A DNA stretch of 8,043 nt, taken from Nitrospirota bacterium. Its GTDB lineage: Bacteria; Nitrospirota; Nitrospiria; Nitrospirales; UBA8639. Each line of letters starts with the position of its first letter. Positions within the stretch are counted from its first letter, which is position 1. A model generated the notes under the pieces. The model was not told the origin of the DNA. It saw nothing but the letters and a program-made list of their open reading frames with translations, and did no database searches. The translations under genes and the position numbers were made by a program. The stretch spans positions 1-8,043 of the forward strand of contig QIMB01000470.1 in assembly GCA_003233615.1 (NCBI GenBank), given 5' to 3'. This document shows, piece by piece, positions 1 to 6,748 of the stretch.

Positions 1-40
1 CCATGTCCGCCCTACCTTGTCCAACATAATAAGTCGTAGA

Positions 41-60
41 GTGGGCACCGCCCACCTTTT
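41..60 (+). terminator. Hairpin with short T-run, possible terminator of an upstream plus-strand gene
   Basis: A perfect 6-bp GC-rich stem, GTGGGC (41-46) and GCCCAC (50-55), closes a 3-nt ACC loop and is followed by CTTTT (56-60). On the plus strand this has the shape of a weak intrinsic terminator for a gene left of the window. The same bases can join a larger fold, because GGGCAC (43-48) also pairs with GTGCCC (80-85). The element lies just downstream of the minus-strand Ppx/GppA gene and may help end that transcript, but there is no T-run on that strand. Confidence 0.35.
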
Positions 61-88
61 CAGAATTCTTCGGCGGGCTGTGCCCTCC

Positions 89-1018
89 CTATGATTTTTT
101 TGTTGCCAGGTCTACGAGGATTCCTTCGCGAAGGCCGTAGTCGCTAACAAGACACGTATCGAATTCGAAGGTTTCCATTATTCGGCGAAGGATTATCGTG
201 CCTGCAATGATGACATATTCACGGCCTCGTTCAACGCCTGACATGCCTAAGCGTTCTGAACCAGTCTTTGTGATGAGGTCTTTCTCCAAACTTTTGACTG
301 TGGAGAGGGTAAGTTCATAGTTTTGGATTCGGGTTCGGCCGTACTGCTTGAGACGTTGAGCCATTGCTGGAAGAGTCGTAATGGTGCCAGCGGTTCCTAC
401 GAGTGGGATATTCGGCAAATGTTCAAAGGTCTGTATCACTTTGGCTAATTGTTCATCGATACAATTTTCAGCATTGCCAATGTCTTGTATCGTTGGTGGA
501 TCATGATGAAAAACTCGTTCCAACAATCGAACCACGCCGAGGTCGAGGGAAATCACTTGAGGCGATTGCGCTTTTCGAGCAAGAATACATTCAGTGCTGC
601 CGCCGCCAATATCCAACCCCACAAACTCGGTAATCGTCTTCGGCAATCCAACACGAATCCCTAACAGAGTGCGACGGGCTTCCTCTTCTCCGGTTAAGAC
701 TTCCACATCCCAGCCCGTTTCCTGTTTAACCCGCATCAAAAATTCTGCGCGGTTCGTAGATTCCCTGACCGCACTGGTGGCGACTATCACCAACGCATCT
801 AGATCATACTGCGCTACACGTGCTTTCCATTTTTTGAGAGTCGTCACCACTCGATCCATGGCTTGAGGCGATAACTGCTTGTGTTGATCCACGCCTTCGC
901 CAAGCCTCAGTATCCGTCGATCAGCATCGATTTCCTTGAGTTCATGTGGCAATGACACGTCTGCCACCAAGAATCGACAGGTCAATGTCCCGATATCAAT
1001 ACCTGCTAACCGTGCCAT
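89..1018 (-). CDS. Ppx/GppA family phosphatase (exopolyphosphatase or pppGpp phosphohydrolase), short form
   Basis: The predicted cytoplasmic protein has 309 residues and an ASKHA-fold (actin/hexokinase-like) architecture. Members of this family hydrolyse inorganic polyphosphate or convert pppGpp to ppGpp. Visible motifs are the first phosphate loop GIDIGTLTCRFLVAD (6-20), VATSAVRES (79-87), the acidic GEEEAR (110-115) expected to hold the catalytic glutamate, the second phosphate loop DIGGGSTE (136-143), GTAGTITTLPA (208-218) and SDYGLREG (292-299). The protein ends after the two ASKHA domains, so it lacks the C-terminal HD-like extension of the roughly 500-residue E. coli Ppx and GppA and matches the short, Aquifex-type form. 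The ATG at 1018 is preferred because GGAGAGG lies 4 nt upstream and the phosphate loop starts six residues in. An in-frame GTG at 1051 has no such site. The gene is divergent from the YggX-like gene. Motifs alone cannot separate polyphosphate from pppGpp activity. Confidence 0.93.
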   Translation of the reverse strand: MARLAGIDIGTLTCRFLVADVSLPHELKEIDADRRILRLGEGVDQHKQLSPQAMDRVVTTLKKWKARVAQYDLDALVIVATSAVRESTNRAEFLMRVKQETGWDVEVLTGEEEARRTLLGIRVGLPKTITEFVGLDIGGGSTECILARKAQSPQVISLDLGVVRLLERVFHHDPPTIQDIGNAENCIDEQLAKVIQTFEHLPNIPLVGTAGTITTLPAMAQRLKQYGRTRIQNYELTLSTVKSLEKDLITKTGSERLGMSGVERGREYVIIAGTIILRRIMETFEFDTCLVSDYGLREGILVDLATKKS

Positions 1019-1051
1019 TGATCCTCTCCATTCAGTAAGGGCAAGACACAC

Positions 1052-1080
1052 ATGGATGCCAAGCTACTCACTCTTGTCAA
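1052..1080 (-). promoter_or_regulatory. Possible promoter of the Ppx/GppA gene
   Basis: On the minus strand a perfect -35 hexamer TTGACA (1080-1075) is followed after 17 nt by ATCCAT (1057-1052), a poor match to TATAAT. Placement is sensible, about 35-60 bp before the ATG at 1018, and would exclude the upstream GTG at 1051 as a start. The weak -10 keeps confidence low. Confidence 0.3.
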
Positions 1081-1203
1081 CCTTCACGTTGAAATTGCTA
1101 TTGGCTTCTTTTCTCACTCCAGAATTCTGTGCTAGGATTTCACCTCTGCAACATCTTGAGAATGAAAATTTTGTCGTCCGCTAATTTACAAAAGGAGAGC
1201 AGA

Positions 1204-1476
1204 ATGGCGCAAATTCATTGCAGCAAATGCGATAAGGATGCTGAGCCTATCATTGACAATTTGTTTATGGGAAAGCTCGAAGCGGAAATCAAGCAAAAAG
1301 TTTGTCAGGTCTGTTGGGATGAGTGGGCTGGCCCTGGTGGCACCAAAACTATGGTGATCAACGAATATCAATTAAATCTTGGAGATGAAAGTGCCAGGGC
1401 AACCCTGAAGACTCAGATGCGCACGTTTTTGAAATTGGACGACACGAATACGGAATTTAAAGATTATCGGCATTAA
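1204..1476 (+). CDS. YggX-like Fe(2+)-trafficking family protein with two CxxC motifs
   Basis: The predicted protein has 90 residues. From about residue 23 onward it follows the pattern of YggX, a small protein linked to iron handling and protection of Fe-S clusters from oxidation. The matching parts are GKLEAEIKQKV (23-33), W38 and W41 (compare EAWAQW in YggX), MVINEYQLNL (50-59; compare MLINEKKLNM) and RATLKTQMRTFL (65-76; compare RKLLEQEMVNFL). Two CxxC pairs are unusual: CSKC (6-9) and CQVC (34-37). E. coli YggX has one conserved N-terminal cysteine, so here the four cysteines could form a zinc-ribbon-like site. An insertion, AGPGG (42-46), separates the Trp pair from the INE motif. The ATG at 1204 is chosen because AGGAG (1193-1197) lies 6 nt upstream; the in-frame ATG at 1129 has none and would add a tail unlike the family. 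YqgE follows in the same direction about 140 bp later. Confidence 0.85.
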   Translation: MAQIHCSKCDKDAEPIIDNLFMGKLEAEIKQKVCQVCWDEWAGPGGTKTMVINEYQLNLGDESARATLKTQMRTFLKLDDTNTEFKDYRH

Positions 1477-1490
1477 GGGGTTCAGATTCG

Positions 1491-1586
1491 ATGAGAGTGA
1501 GGTTGATGTGTGACGAATGTGGGATTTCAGTGGAAAGGATTCATGACCATGTTGTCAATGCCGCCGCTCTCTCGATTGTCTCTTGA
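1491..1586 (+). CDS. Tiny ORF with a CxxC motif, possible small protein or remnant
   Basis: A 31-codon ORF occupies most of the gap between the YggX-like gene and yqgE. It reads MRVRLMCDECGISVERI and then about 14 mostly small or hydrophobic residues. MCDECG resembles half of a zinc ribbon. AAGGGG lies about 10 nt before the ATG, which is rather far, and an internal ATG at 1506 sits close behind GTGAGG. I do not recognise a family. It could be a real small Cys-motif protein, a decayed end of a longer zinc-finger gene, or chance. Its position 14 nt after the YggX-like stop codon would suit translation from the same mRNA. Confidence 0.25.
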   Translation: MRVRLMCDECGISVERIHDHVVNAAALSIVS

Positions 1587-1616
1587 AGGATATTGTTACG
1601 CACGGTAAAATCGACA

Positions 1617-2177
1617 ATGGATATTCAACTTGGCAAAGGCGTGTTTCTCATTGCGACTCCCGCGCTCCGTGATCCGAATTTTTGTCAGACCGTTATTCTG
1701 TTGTGCGAACATGGTCCCGAAGGTGCCCTGGGAATTGTCCTGAATCGGCCGACCGAGATGAATATCGCCGAGGTGTTACCGCACATGCCAGTTCTTGAAG
1801 GGCAAGCCCACCGGGTCTTCACCGGTGGACCAGTGCAAAAAGATAGCTTGCTTGTGCTCTATCATTTGAATGAGGAAGTTGAAAACACGCAGGCCGTTAT
1901 CGAGGGCGTGTATCTTGGAGGGAACACAGACACACTCAAACGCATTCTCGAAGTTCCTGCCGAAGAAGAATCCTTCCGCGCCTTTATGGGCTATTCCGGT
2001 TGGGGACCCGGACAATTAGAACAGGAAATGCAAAGCGGATCCTGGCTCATCATGCCGGCCAAACCTCAGTTCGTGTTCGAACATTCCCCCTCGGGTCTAT
2101 GGGCTGAAGTCCTTCAAACATTTGGAGAAGACTACAGCATGTATGCCCACATGCCCATTGACCCAAGCCTTAACTAA
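1617..2177 (+). CDS. yqgE: YqgE/AlgH family protein (DUF179)
   Basis: The predicted cytoplasmic protein has 186 residues, close to the 187 of E. coli YqgE. The family is widespread and its biochemical role is not settled; the AlgH name comes from an alginate-regulation phenotype in Pseudomonas. Family signatures are GVFLIATPALRDPNF (7-21; compare HHFLIAMPALQDPIF in E. coli), the segment CEHGPEGALGIVLNRP, the FTGGPV motif, and GYSGWGPGQLEQEMQSGSW in the C-terminal half, which matches the GYASWEKGQLEQE region of E. coli. The ATG at 1617 gives an N-terminus that aligns with the family, but its ribosome site is weak. An in-frame TTG at 1593 lies 2 nt after GAAGGA, too tight to be convincing. The TAA stop at 2175-2177 is also the left flank of the MITE-like element, so insertion there left the reading frame intact. 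Confidence 0.93.
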   Translation: MDIQLGKGVFLIATPALRDPNFCQTVILLCEHGPEGALGIVLNRPTEMNIAEVLPHMPVLEGQAHRVFTGGPVQKDSLLVLYHLNEEVENTQAVIEGVYLGGNTDTLKRILEVPAEEESFRAFMGYSGWGPGQLEQEMQSGSWLIMPAKPQFVFEHSPSGLWAEVLQTFGEDYSMYAHMPIDPSLN

Positions 2178-2356
2178 GGACTCGCGTGAAAATAACTTGG
2201 ACATTTCGCAGCCGATCTTCAGGCCATCTTTGAACGCGCCTCAATCGCAAAAACCTCACCATAGCTCTGCTATGCCTCCGTTTTTCCTCAATCGTTCCGT
2301 CCAAATCTACCCCAAATCTTGTTGCGAATGTGTTCAAGTTATTTTCACGCAAGTCC
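2178..2356. repeat. MITE-like element, 179 bp, with long terminal inverted repeats
   Basis: The left end begins GGACTCGCGTGAAAATAACT (2178-2197) and continues to TTCGCA (2210). The right end, read on the minus strand from 2356, begins GGACTTGCGTGAAAATAACT and continues to ATTCGCA (about 2323). The two arms of about 33 bp differ at only a few positions. Near the centre a smaller stem is visible: CATAGC, TCT, GCTATG, bracketed by AAAAAC and GTTTTT. TAA flanks both sides (2175-2177 and 2357-2359), consistent with a 3-bp target duplication. No transposase is encoded, so it would be non-autonomous. Transcribed, the arms would fold into one long hairpin between the convergent yqgE and the downstream minus-strand gene, and could act as a processing or termination structure. 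Confidence 0.75.
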
Positions 2357-2405
2357 TAAGGGCCTACCCTAATCTTTTCGGATTTGCCTTCCGCATTTTC
2401 GCAGT

Positions 2406-2795
2406 CTACAGTTCTTCTTCGGGATTTGACTTCTTGATTAATTCTTCTGTAGAACGTTTCCAGGTATCTACATCAATCACTAACTGCTTTGTTCCCGTGA
2501 CGGGATCCTGAGCCATCGACAAATCATGATAGGGAACAGATAGAGGTTTTTGAATCCAACGGGGGACGATATGGAACGGTCCTAAGAATCTACTCCACCA
2601 GGATGCGCCGCCCGCATTCAAATCCAACACCACCCCTTCTTGCACACATCTCAGCACCTTGCCCTTGCCCTTCCAGACTACCTGCTCTGGCCTGTCAGCT
2701 ATAGACTTCTGAAGAATCATCACAGCAATCATCTTTCTTGTCATAGAGAGAAGCCACGTTTTGACATCATCGTGCGAAGGAGTTGGTTCCATCAT
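2406..2795 (-). CDS. Hypothetical protein, 129 aa
   Basis: I do not recognise a family. The product would be soluble, with no clear signal peptide or membrane span. The N-terminal third, containing SHDDVKTWLLSMTRKMIAVM, looks helical and amphipathic. The middle is rich in beta-prone and aromatic residues (VVWKGKGKVLRCV, GGASWWSRFLGPF), and the C-terminus is charged (STEELIKKSNPEEEL). The composition and the absence of any longer ORF on the other strand favour a real gene. The start is ATGATG at 2795, with only a weak GTAGAG upstream. A TATAGT -10-like hexamer (2823-2818, minus strand) lies about 22 bp before the ATG and would give a short leader. The gene is bracketed by two inverted-repeat elements and converges on yqgE. 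Confidence 0.6.
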   Translation of the reverse strand: MMEPTPSHDDVKTWLLSMTRKMIAVMILQKSIADRPEQVVWKGKGKVLRCVQEGVVLDLNAGGASWWSRFLGPFHIVPRWIQKPLSVPYHDLSMAQDPVTGTKQLVIDVDTWKRSTEELIKKSNPEEEL

Positions 2796-2904
2796 GACAA
2801 GACTCTACAGCTTACCCACTATATTTGTATCAATAAAATTTTACTTCCAGGTTTTCCGTAGGTGTTGATTGCCCGTGTTTATTCTGAAATGCTGTTCGGC
2901 ACGT

Positions 2905-3036
2905 GTCCTTCCTTTTGTAAAGGGAGGATTAAGATGGGGTAGAGTCGTGCTATGGACGACGAGTGCAGGGTGGAACCCACGTGTGTTCACTCCACGTTTC
3001 TACCTCCCCACCCCTCCTCCTTACAAAGGAGGGGAC
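2905..3036. repeat. Purine/pyrimidine-rich inverted repeat flanking an 80-bp core
   Basis: The left arm runs GTCCTTCCTTTTGTAAAGGG (2905-2924) and on to GATGGGGTAGA. The right arm, read on the minus strand from 3036, runs GTCCCCTCCTTTGTAAGGAG and on to GGGGAGGTAGA. The arms are about 40 bp long, similar but imperfect. Each arm also contains its own small palindrome around TTGTAA or TTACAA. Elements of this look (short palindromes of CCTCC, TTGTAA, GGAGG) are dispersed repeats in many bacterial genomes, so this is probably a non-autonomous or decayed repeat. It fills much of the 382-bp gap between the hypothetical gene and the AmpG-like gene. The rest of that gap, including 3037-3160, shows nothing I can name. 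Confidence 0.55.
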
Positions 3037-3177
3037 TTCAGAACAATCAAACACCATTATTATCCATGCCAAACTCGGAAGCACCATAAAGTTGAAGAAC
3101 ACACAAACTGCTCAGCTCATCGTTTCGTGAGAGACCTGACAAGACCTAAGAATATTTATTTGATAAGGTCATAACAT

Positions 3178-4452
3178 ATGAACACGCCGAACCAACCATC
3201 GTCGTGGTTGGGAAATTTTCTCACACTGCTCTTCGGTCCAAAAATGCTGGTCATGCTCCTGACCGGATTTTCTTCAGGCCTCCCACTTCTCCTCACCGGC
3301 TCCACGCTCAAATTTTGGATGCGAGAAGAAGGGCTCGATTTAACAACAATCGGTTTTTTCGGCCTTGTCGGACTTCCATATACATTGAAATTTTTATGGG
3401 CCCCGTTGATGGACCGAATTATTCCACCATTTGGTGGCCGGCGGCGTGGATGGATGCTCATCACTCAAGTGGTCCTCATGATCACCCTTGCGTCAATGAC
3501 CTTTTTCCAACCCGCCATTCATTTGCCTGCCATCGCTGGGCTCTGCCTTCTTATCGCATTTGCCAGTGCCAGCCAAGACATTGTGTTGGATGCCTATCGT
3601 CGTGAATATCTCACAGACGAAGAATTAGGGATTGGCTCTTCCATCTTCGTCAATGGATACCGAATTGGACTCTTAACATCCGGTGCGTTGGCATTGGTGA
3701 TAGCGGAGTACTTGTCATGGCCCACGGCTTACTTCATCTCAGGCCTATTCATGTTTGTCGGAATTGTGGCGACGCTCTTCGCGCCAGAACCCGCTATCGA
3801 CACCCCTCCACCCTCCTCACTGCGTGAAGCCTTCGTGGGACCTTTTTTAGAATTTTGTCGTCGGCCAGGGTGGGTCTCAATTTTACTGTTCATCTTGCTC
3901 TACAAAATCGGGGACAGTATGGCGTCAGAAATGCTCTCACCGTTTTGGGTGGACTTAGAAGTATCCAAACCTCAAATCGCAGCCATTGTCAAAACATTTG
4001 GCTTTGCCGCCTTGCTGGCCGGGGGACTACTCGCAGGGCTTGTCATCTATCGCTGGGGTATTATTCCGTCTCTCCTTATTTTTGGTATTCTGCAAATGAT
4101 TTCTACTGCGGGTTTCGCGGTCTTGGCCGTAGTTGGCAACCATCTCCCTACGTTAACGGTGGTCATCGCCTTTGAAAATCTTACGGGAGGCATGGGAACT
4201 ACTGCCTTTGTTGCATTCATGGCCAGTCTGACCGACAAACGCTTCACTGCCACACAATATGCTCTCCTGAGCAGTATTATGGGCATACCACGAGTTTTGG
4301 CAGGATCTATCACGGGACTCTTAGCCACGTGGTTAGGGTGGACAGGGTTTTTTATCGTGTGTACGTTACTGGCCCTACCCGGATTGTTCTTGATTTCTCG
4401 CCTTCACCGACTGACAGATCGACCGATTCAACAAAACATCTCCGTTTCATAG
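3178..4452 (+). CDS. AmpG-like MFS permease (muropeptide transporter family)
   Basis: The predicted inner-membrane protein has 424 residues and about 12 hydrophobic spans, starting around residues 22-42. AmpG imports anhydromuropeptides released by peptidoglycan turnover for recycling, by proton symport. Family signatures are LLTGFSSGLPLLLTGSTL (27-44), the loop IGFFGLVGLPYTLKFLWAPL (58-77) followed by DR (79-80), GRRRGW (87-92), and ASQDIVLDAYRREYL (131-145; compare ATQDIAIDAY in AmpG). E. coli AmpG is 491 residues with 14 spans, so this is the shorter 12-span form found in many bacteria. Substrate is therefore inferred; some relatives are annotated only as generic MFS transporters. The ATG at 3178 has AAGG (3165-3168) 9 nt upstream. 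The gene is monocistronic in this window, with the minus-strand protease gene converging on it. Confidence 0.88.
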   Translation: MNTPNQPSSWLGNFLTLLFGPKMLVMLLTGFSSGLPLLLTGSTLKFWMREEGLDLTTIGFFGLVGLPYTLKFLWAPLMDRIIPPFGGRRRGWMLITQVVLMITLASMTFFQPAIHLPAIAGLCLLIAFASASQDIVLDAYRREYLTDEELGIGSSIFVNGYRIGLLTSGALALVIAEYLSWPTAYFISGLFMFVGIVATLFAPEPAIDTPPPSSLREAFVGPFLEFCRRPGWVSILLFILLYKIGDSMASEMLSPFWVDLEVSKPQIAAIVKTFGFAALLAGGLLAGLVIYRWGIIPSLLIFGILQMISTAGFAVLAVVGNHLPTLTVVIAFENLTGGMGTTAFVAFMASLTDKRFTATQYALLSSIMGIPRVLAGSITGLLATWLGWTGFFIVCTLLALPGLFLISRLHRLTDRPIQQNISVS

Positions 4453-4489
4453 ACAATCGAATTGTACGACGAGATACGAGTAAAAACTA

Positions 4490-4520
4490 TGACGGGGATC
4501 AGAGAAGCTGATCCCCGTCA
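4490..4520 (-). terminator. Strong hairpin between convergent genes, intrinsic terminator for the protease gene
   Basis: A perfect 13-bp stem, TGACGGGGATCAG (4490-4502) and CTGATCCCCGTCA (4508-4520), closes an AGAAG loop. On the minus strand it is followed by TAGTTTTTAC, giving a T5 run 3 nt after the stem (4486-4482), and it lies about 70 bp past the metalloprotease stop. On the plus strand it lies 38 bp past the AmpG-like stop, but CAGAGGAGG follows with no T-run. It therefore best serves the minus-strand gene and may also shield the 3' end of the plus-strand mRNA. Confidence 0.75.
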
Positions 4521-4589
4521 CAGAGGAGGCGCACGCTATGATACTGAGGGATACCCCCTCTCCGAACCTTGAATTAATCAAGGCAACCG

Positions 4590-6674
4590 CTATTTCTTTT
4601 TTCCTTTTCCTCCACCTTTTCCACCACCTGGCTTGGGCGATGAATCACCACTATACATGTACGTCGCACTGCCAGGGGTCATCGAAACATGGCCAACGTT
4701 ATCAACTGCATACACTTGATACTCATTCGCATTCGTGGTTGAAAAATTCCGATCACTATAACTCAAGCTCGTCGTCGAACCGAGTAATGCACCATTTCGG
4801 TAGACCCTATACGAAGCCACGCCTGACCCTTGGAAGCCATCACTGGCCGCGTTCCATGAAAGGTGAACGACTTGATTGCGTTTTCTCCCAGACAACGAGG
4901 CGGACACTCCAGTTGGAGCAGTTGGCGCCATCGCATCAACGGTGAGAGTCGCCGAAGCTTGTCCTTGATGTTTCGGGTCAGTATCAGAGACATTGACCGT
5001 CATCGGATAGGTTGCATCGGCCGTGCTGATGACCTGGACATTCATCATCGTTGATCCTGAGGAGCCTGGTGCCAAAGTCAACACTGAGGATTGAAAGGTG
5101 CCTGTGACTCCCGAGGGGAAGGCCCCCACCACCGACAAACTGACATCATCACACCCCGGCGCATCCCTGTTTGTTACCGTCACAGTGTAGGGTTGGACGT
5201 GACTGATATCACCAACAAGTTGTGTACTTGGGCTCACCGAAACTTGCGGAGCTTGCACAACACATGAATCAAAGCTCACGTCGATCGTGACATAATTGGG
5301 ATTGTTTTCGACTTGAGTCACCGTGATGCCATTCGCCGCATCGTGGAATTGATAAAAATTGGGATCGCTGAAATCGCTTTTCAGCACTTTGATAAAATGG
5401 GACCAATTCCCCACTTCCAAACCACGATGAATGTTGACCCCAGTGGTATACGTAGAGGACATGGCTGAATCTTTTCCTGTTCGCTGTCGGTAGGAAAGGT
5501 AGTAGGGCCAACCGCTGGCTGGCGTAATACGTAAAATTTGGGGATCACTGGACGTCGCCGGATCCGTCCCCAATGGGGCCAAGGTAAATTGTCCAGCGCC
5601 AGTGACATCAAGTATTTTGTCTTGTAAGTCCGCTCGATCAAACCAACCGATTTGATCCACATGCACACTATTCAGTTTGCGCTTGGCACAGCAATACCCC
5701 ATCAAATCGGAGGTATCGCCATATTCGATATTCCTTATCCCATCATTATCCGGATCGGTTGCAGCATGGTGATAGCCCAGGTTATGACCAATCTCATGCG
5801 CAAAAGCCATTGCATCTACGCGCGTACTCCAGGATTTTCTAACGGATGTACTTCCGTAACTTCCAACTTCTCCTAACGCAAGCCAACCACACCCGGAAAC
5901 CGCTTTGGGTGGCACCACATACATCTTGTGACGATATCCACTTAAACTGACGGGAGAGGCTGCATCTGCCTGCGACGCAATCGTCCGGTACGCACACGCC
6001 TCTGCAGAGTCATAGGGAATAGACACCAAGAACACATCCGTCGCCGTACTTCCCGAAAAAGTCACTTGACCAAAGGATGCTTCTTCATAGGCACTGTTCA
6101 CCGAATATTGGACAGGATCATGCATGGCTGTTCCAGAATTATTCACGTGAGTTTCCGTATAAGGAGAGGCTCCCTCTGCAACATAATCCACTCCATTCAT
6201 ATTGATCACAAACGTGATCGTTTTTCGATCACCAGTCGTAGCCGCAACCGTGCCACCGGTCGTACCGGAGGAAGTGTCTCCATCCAATGCCGCCACTTCA
6301 GATACCCACACTTTCCCTTTCGTAGCTCGCCCCTTTATTTTCAATTTCTTTCCTGTACGTACGTACGCTGGAGGTTCACCTTCAAAAATCATTTCCACCA
6401 CATCCTCAACATTCTTTGCCCCCTTAGGATGAAGAAAATAGGCAAAACGAGAATGTTCTGGAATGACCTCATCAATATGGATCATCGTCACTTCTCCATC
6501 CATGAATACGGCTTTGGCATGTTCAGGAGGCCCAGCCACCGCCCACATGGGTTGCGCCAATGCCACCACGAGCCCCAAAGTTACCAACCAGGTTTCCCCT
6601 CTGTTGCGTTGTCGCTGCAAAGATGGTCTTTCAAGTGGTGTAGACTGATCCTGACAAGACTCTTGGGCATCCAT
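4590..6674 (-). CDS. Secreted M11 (gametolysin-like) zinc metalloprotease with FN3-like domain and Gly/Lys tail
   Basis: The product has 694 residues and is exported. Residues 1-27 form a long polar n-region, 29-46 a hydrophobic core, and AVA (45-47) a likely signal-peptidase I site. A propeptide-like or OB-like segment (about 48-130) and a Gly/Thr-rich linker (131-150) follow. The catalytic domain carries the metzincin zinc site HEIGHNLGYHH (293-303: H293, E294, H297, G300, H303) and the Met-turn region EYGDTSDLMGYCC (317-329, M325). This combination matches peptidase family M11. A beta-rich NEW3/CARDB-like segment (about 472-580) precedes a fibronectin-III-like domain (about 583-672), then a tail PKPGGGKGGGKGKKK (680-694). 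Both C-terminal domains suggest binding to surfaces or polymers. The ATG at 6674 has AGGAGGG 6 nt upstream, an excellent site. The substrate is unknown. The gene is monocistronic, with a long structured leader upstream and a terminator downstream. Confidence 0.9.
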   Translation of the reverse strand: MDAQESCQDQSTPLERPSLQRQRNRGETWLVTLGLVVALAQPMWAVAGPPEHAKAVFMDGEVTMIHIDEVIPEHSRFAYFLHPKGAKNVEDVVEMIFEGEPPAYVRTGKKLKIKGRATKGKVWVSEVAALDGDTSSGTTGGTVAATTGDRKTITFVINMNGVDYVAEGASPYTETHVNNSGTAMHDPVQYSVNSAYEEASFGQVTFSGSTATDVFLVSIPYDSAEACAYRTIASQADAASPVSLSGYRHKMYVVPPKAVSGCGWLALGEVGSYGSTSVRKSWSTRVDAMAFAHEIGHNLGYHHAATDPDNDGIRNIEYGDTSDLMGYCCAKRKLNSVHVDQIGWFDRADLQDKILDVTGAGQFTLAPLGTDPATSSDPQILRITPASGWPYYLSYRQRTGKDSAMSSTYTTGVNIHRGLEVGNWSHFIKVLKSDFSDPNFYQFHDAANGITVTQVENNPNYVTIDVSFDSCVVQAPQVSVSPSTQLVGDISHVQPYTVTVTNRDAPGCDDVSLSVVGAFPSGVTGTFQSSVLTLAPGSSGSTMMNVQVISTADATYPMTVNVSDTDPKHQGQASATLTVDAMAPTAPTGVSASLSGRKRNQVVHLSWNAASDGFQGSGVASYRVYRNGALLGSTTSLSYSDRNFSTTNANEYQVYAVDNVGHVSMTPGSATYMYSGDSSPKPGGGKGGGKGKKK

Positions 6675-6711
6675 GTTTTCCCTCCTATAGCAATTTGAAA
6701 AAATAAATATC

Positions 6712-6748
6712 TACAATATTGTATTAATTGAGCTATTTATATGATCAA
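6712..6748 (-). promoter_or_regulatory. Possible proximal promoter of the protease gene, overlapping a 12-bp palindrome
   Basis: On the minus strand TTGATC (6748-6743) is followed after 19 nt by TACAAT (6723-6718), one mismatch from TATAAT. The -10 lies inside the perfect palindrome TACAATATTGTA (6712-6723), which could be an operator. A second perfect palindrome, ATAATTAATTAT (6754-6765), lies just upstream. The region is very AT-rich, so such matches arise easily. If used, this promoter would start transcription downstream of the structured RNA candidate and bypass it. Confidence 0.3.

Noticed and set aside
1186..1371. Minus-strand ORF of 61 codons
   Set aside because: Antisense shadow of the YggX-like gene, which has family motifs and a clear ribosome site.
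2170..2352. Minus-strand ORF of 60 codons spanning the MITE-like element
   Set aside because: It lies almost wholly inside the inverted repeat, so its sequence is dictated by the palindrome. No transposase motif is present.
4538..4945. Plus-strand ORF of 135 codons with a good GAGGAGG ribosome site 8 nt before its ATG
   Set aside because: From 4590 onward it is antisense to the protease gene, and its His/Ser-rich composition is what a shadow frame of that gene gives. The ribosome-like site may be chance.
6066..6698. Plus-strand ORF of 210 codons opposite the protease N-terminus
   Set aside because: Rich in Arg, His, Phe and Cys with no domain pattern; the opposite strand has a signal peptide, a strong ribosome site and a recognisable protease.
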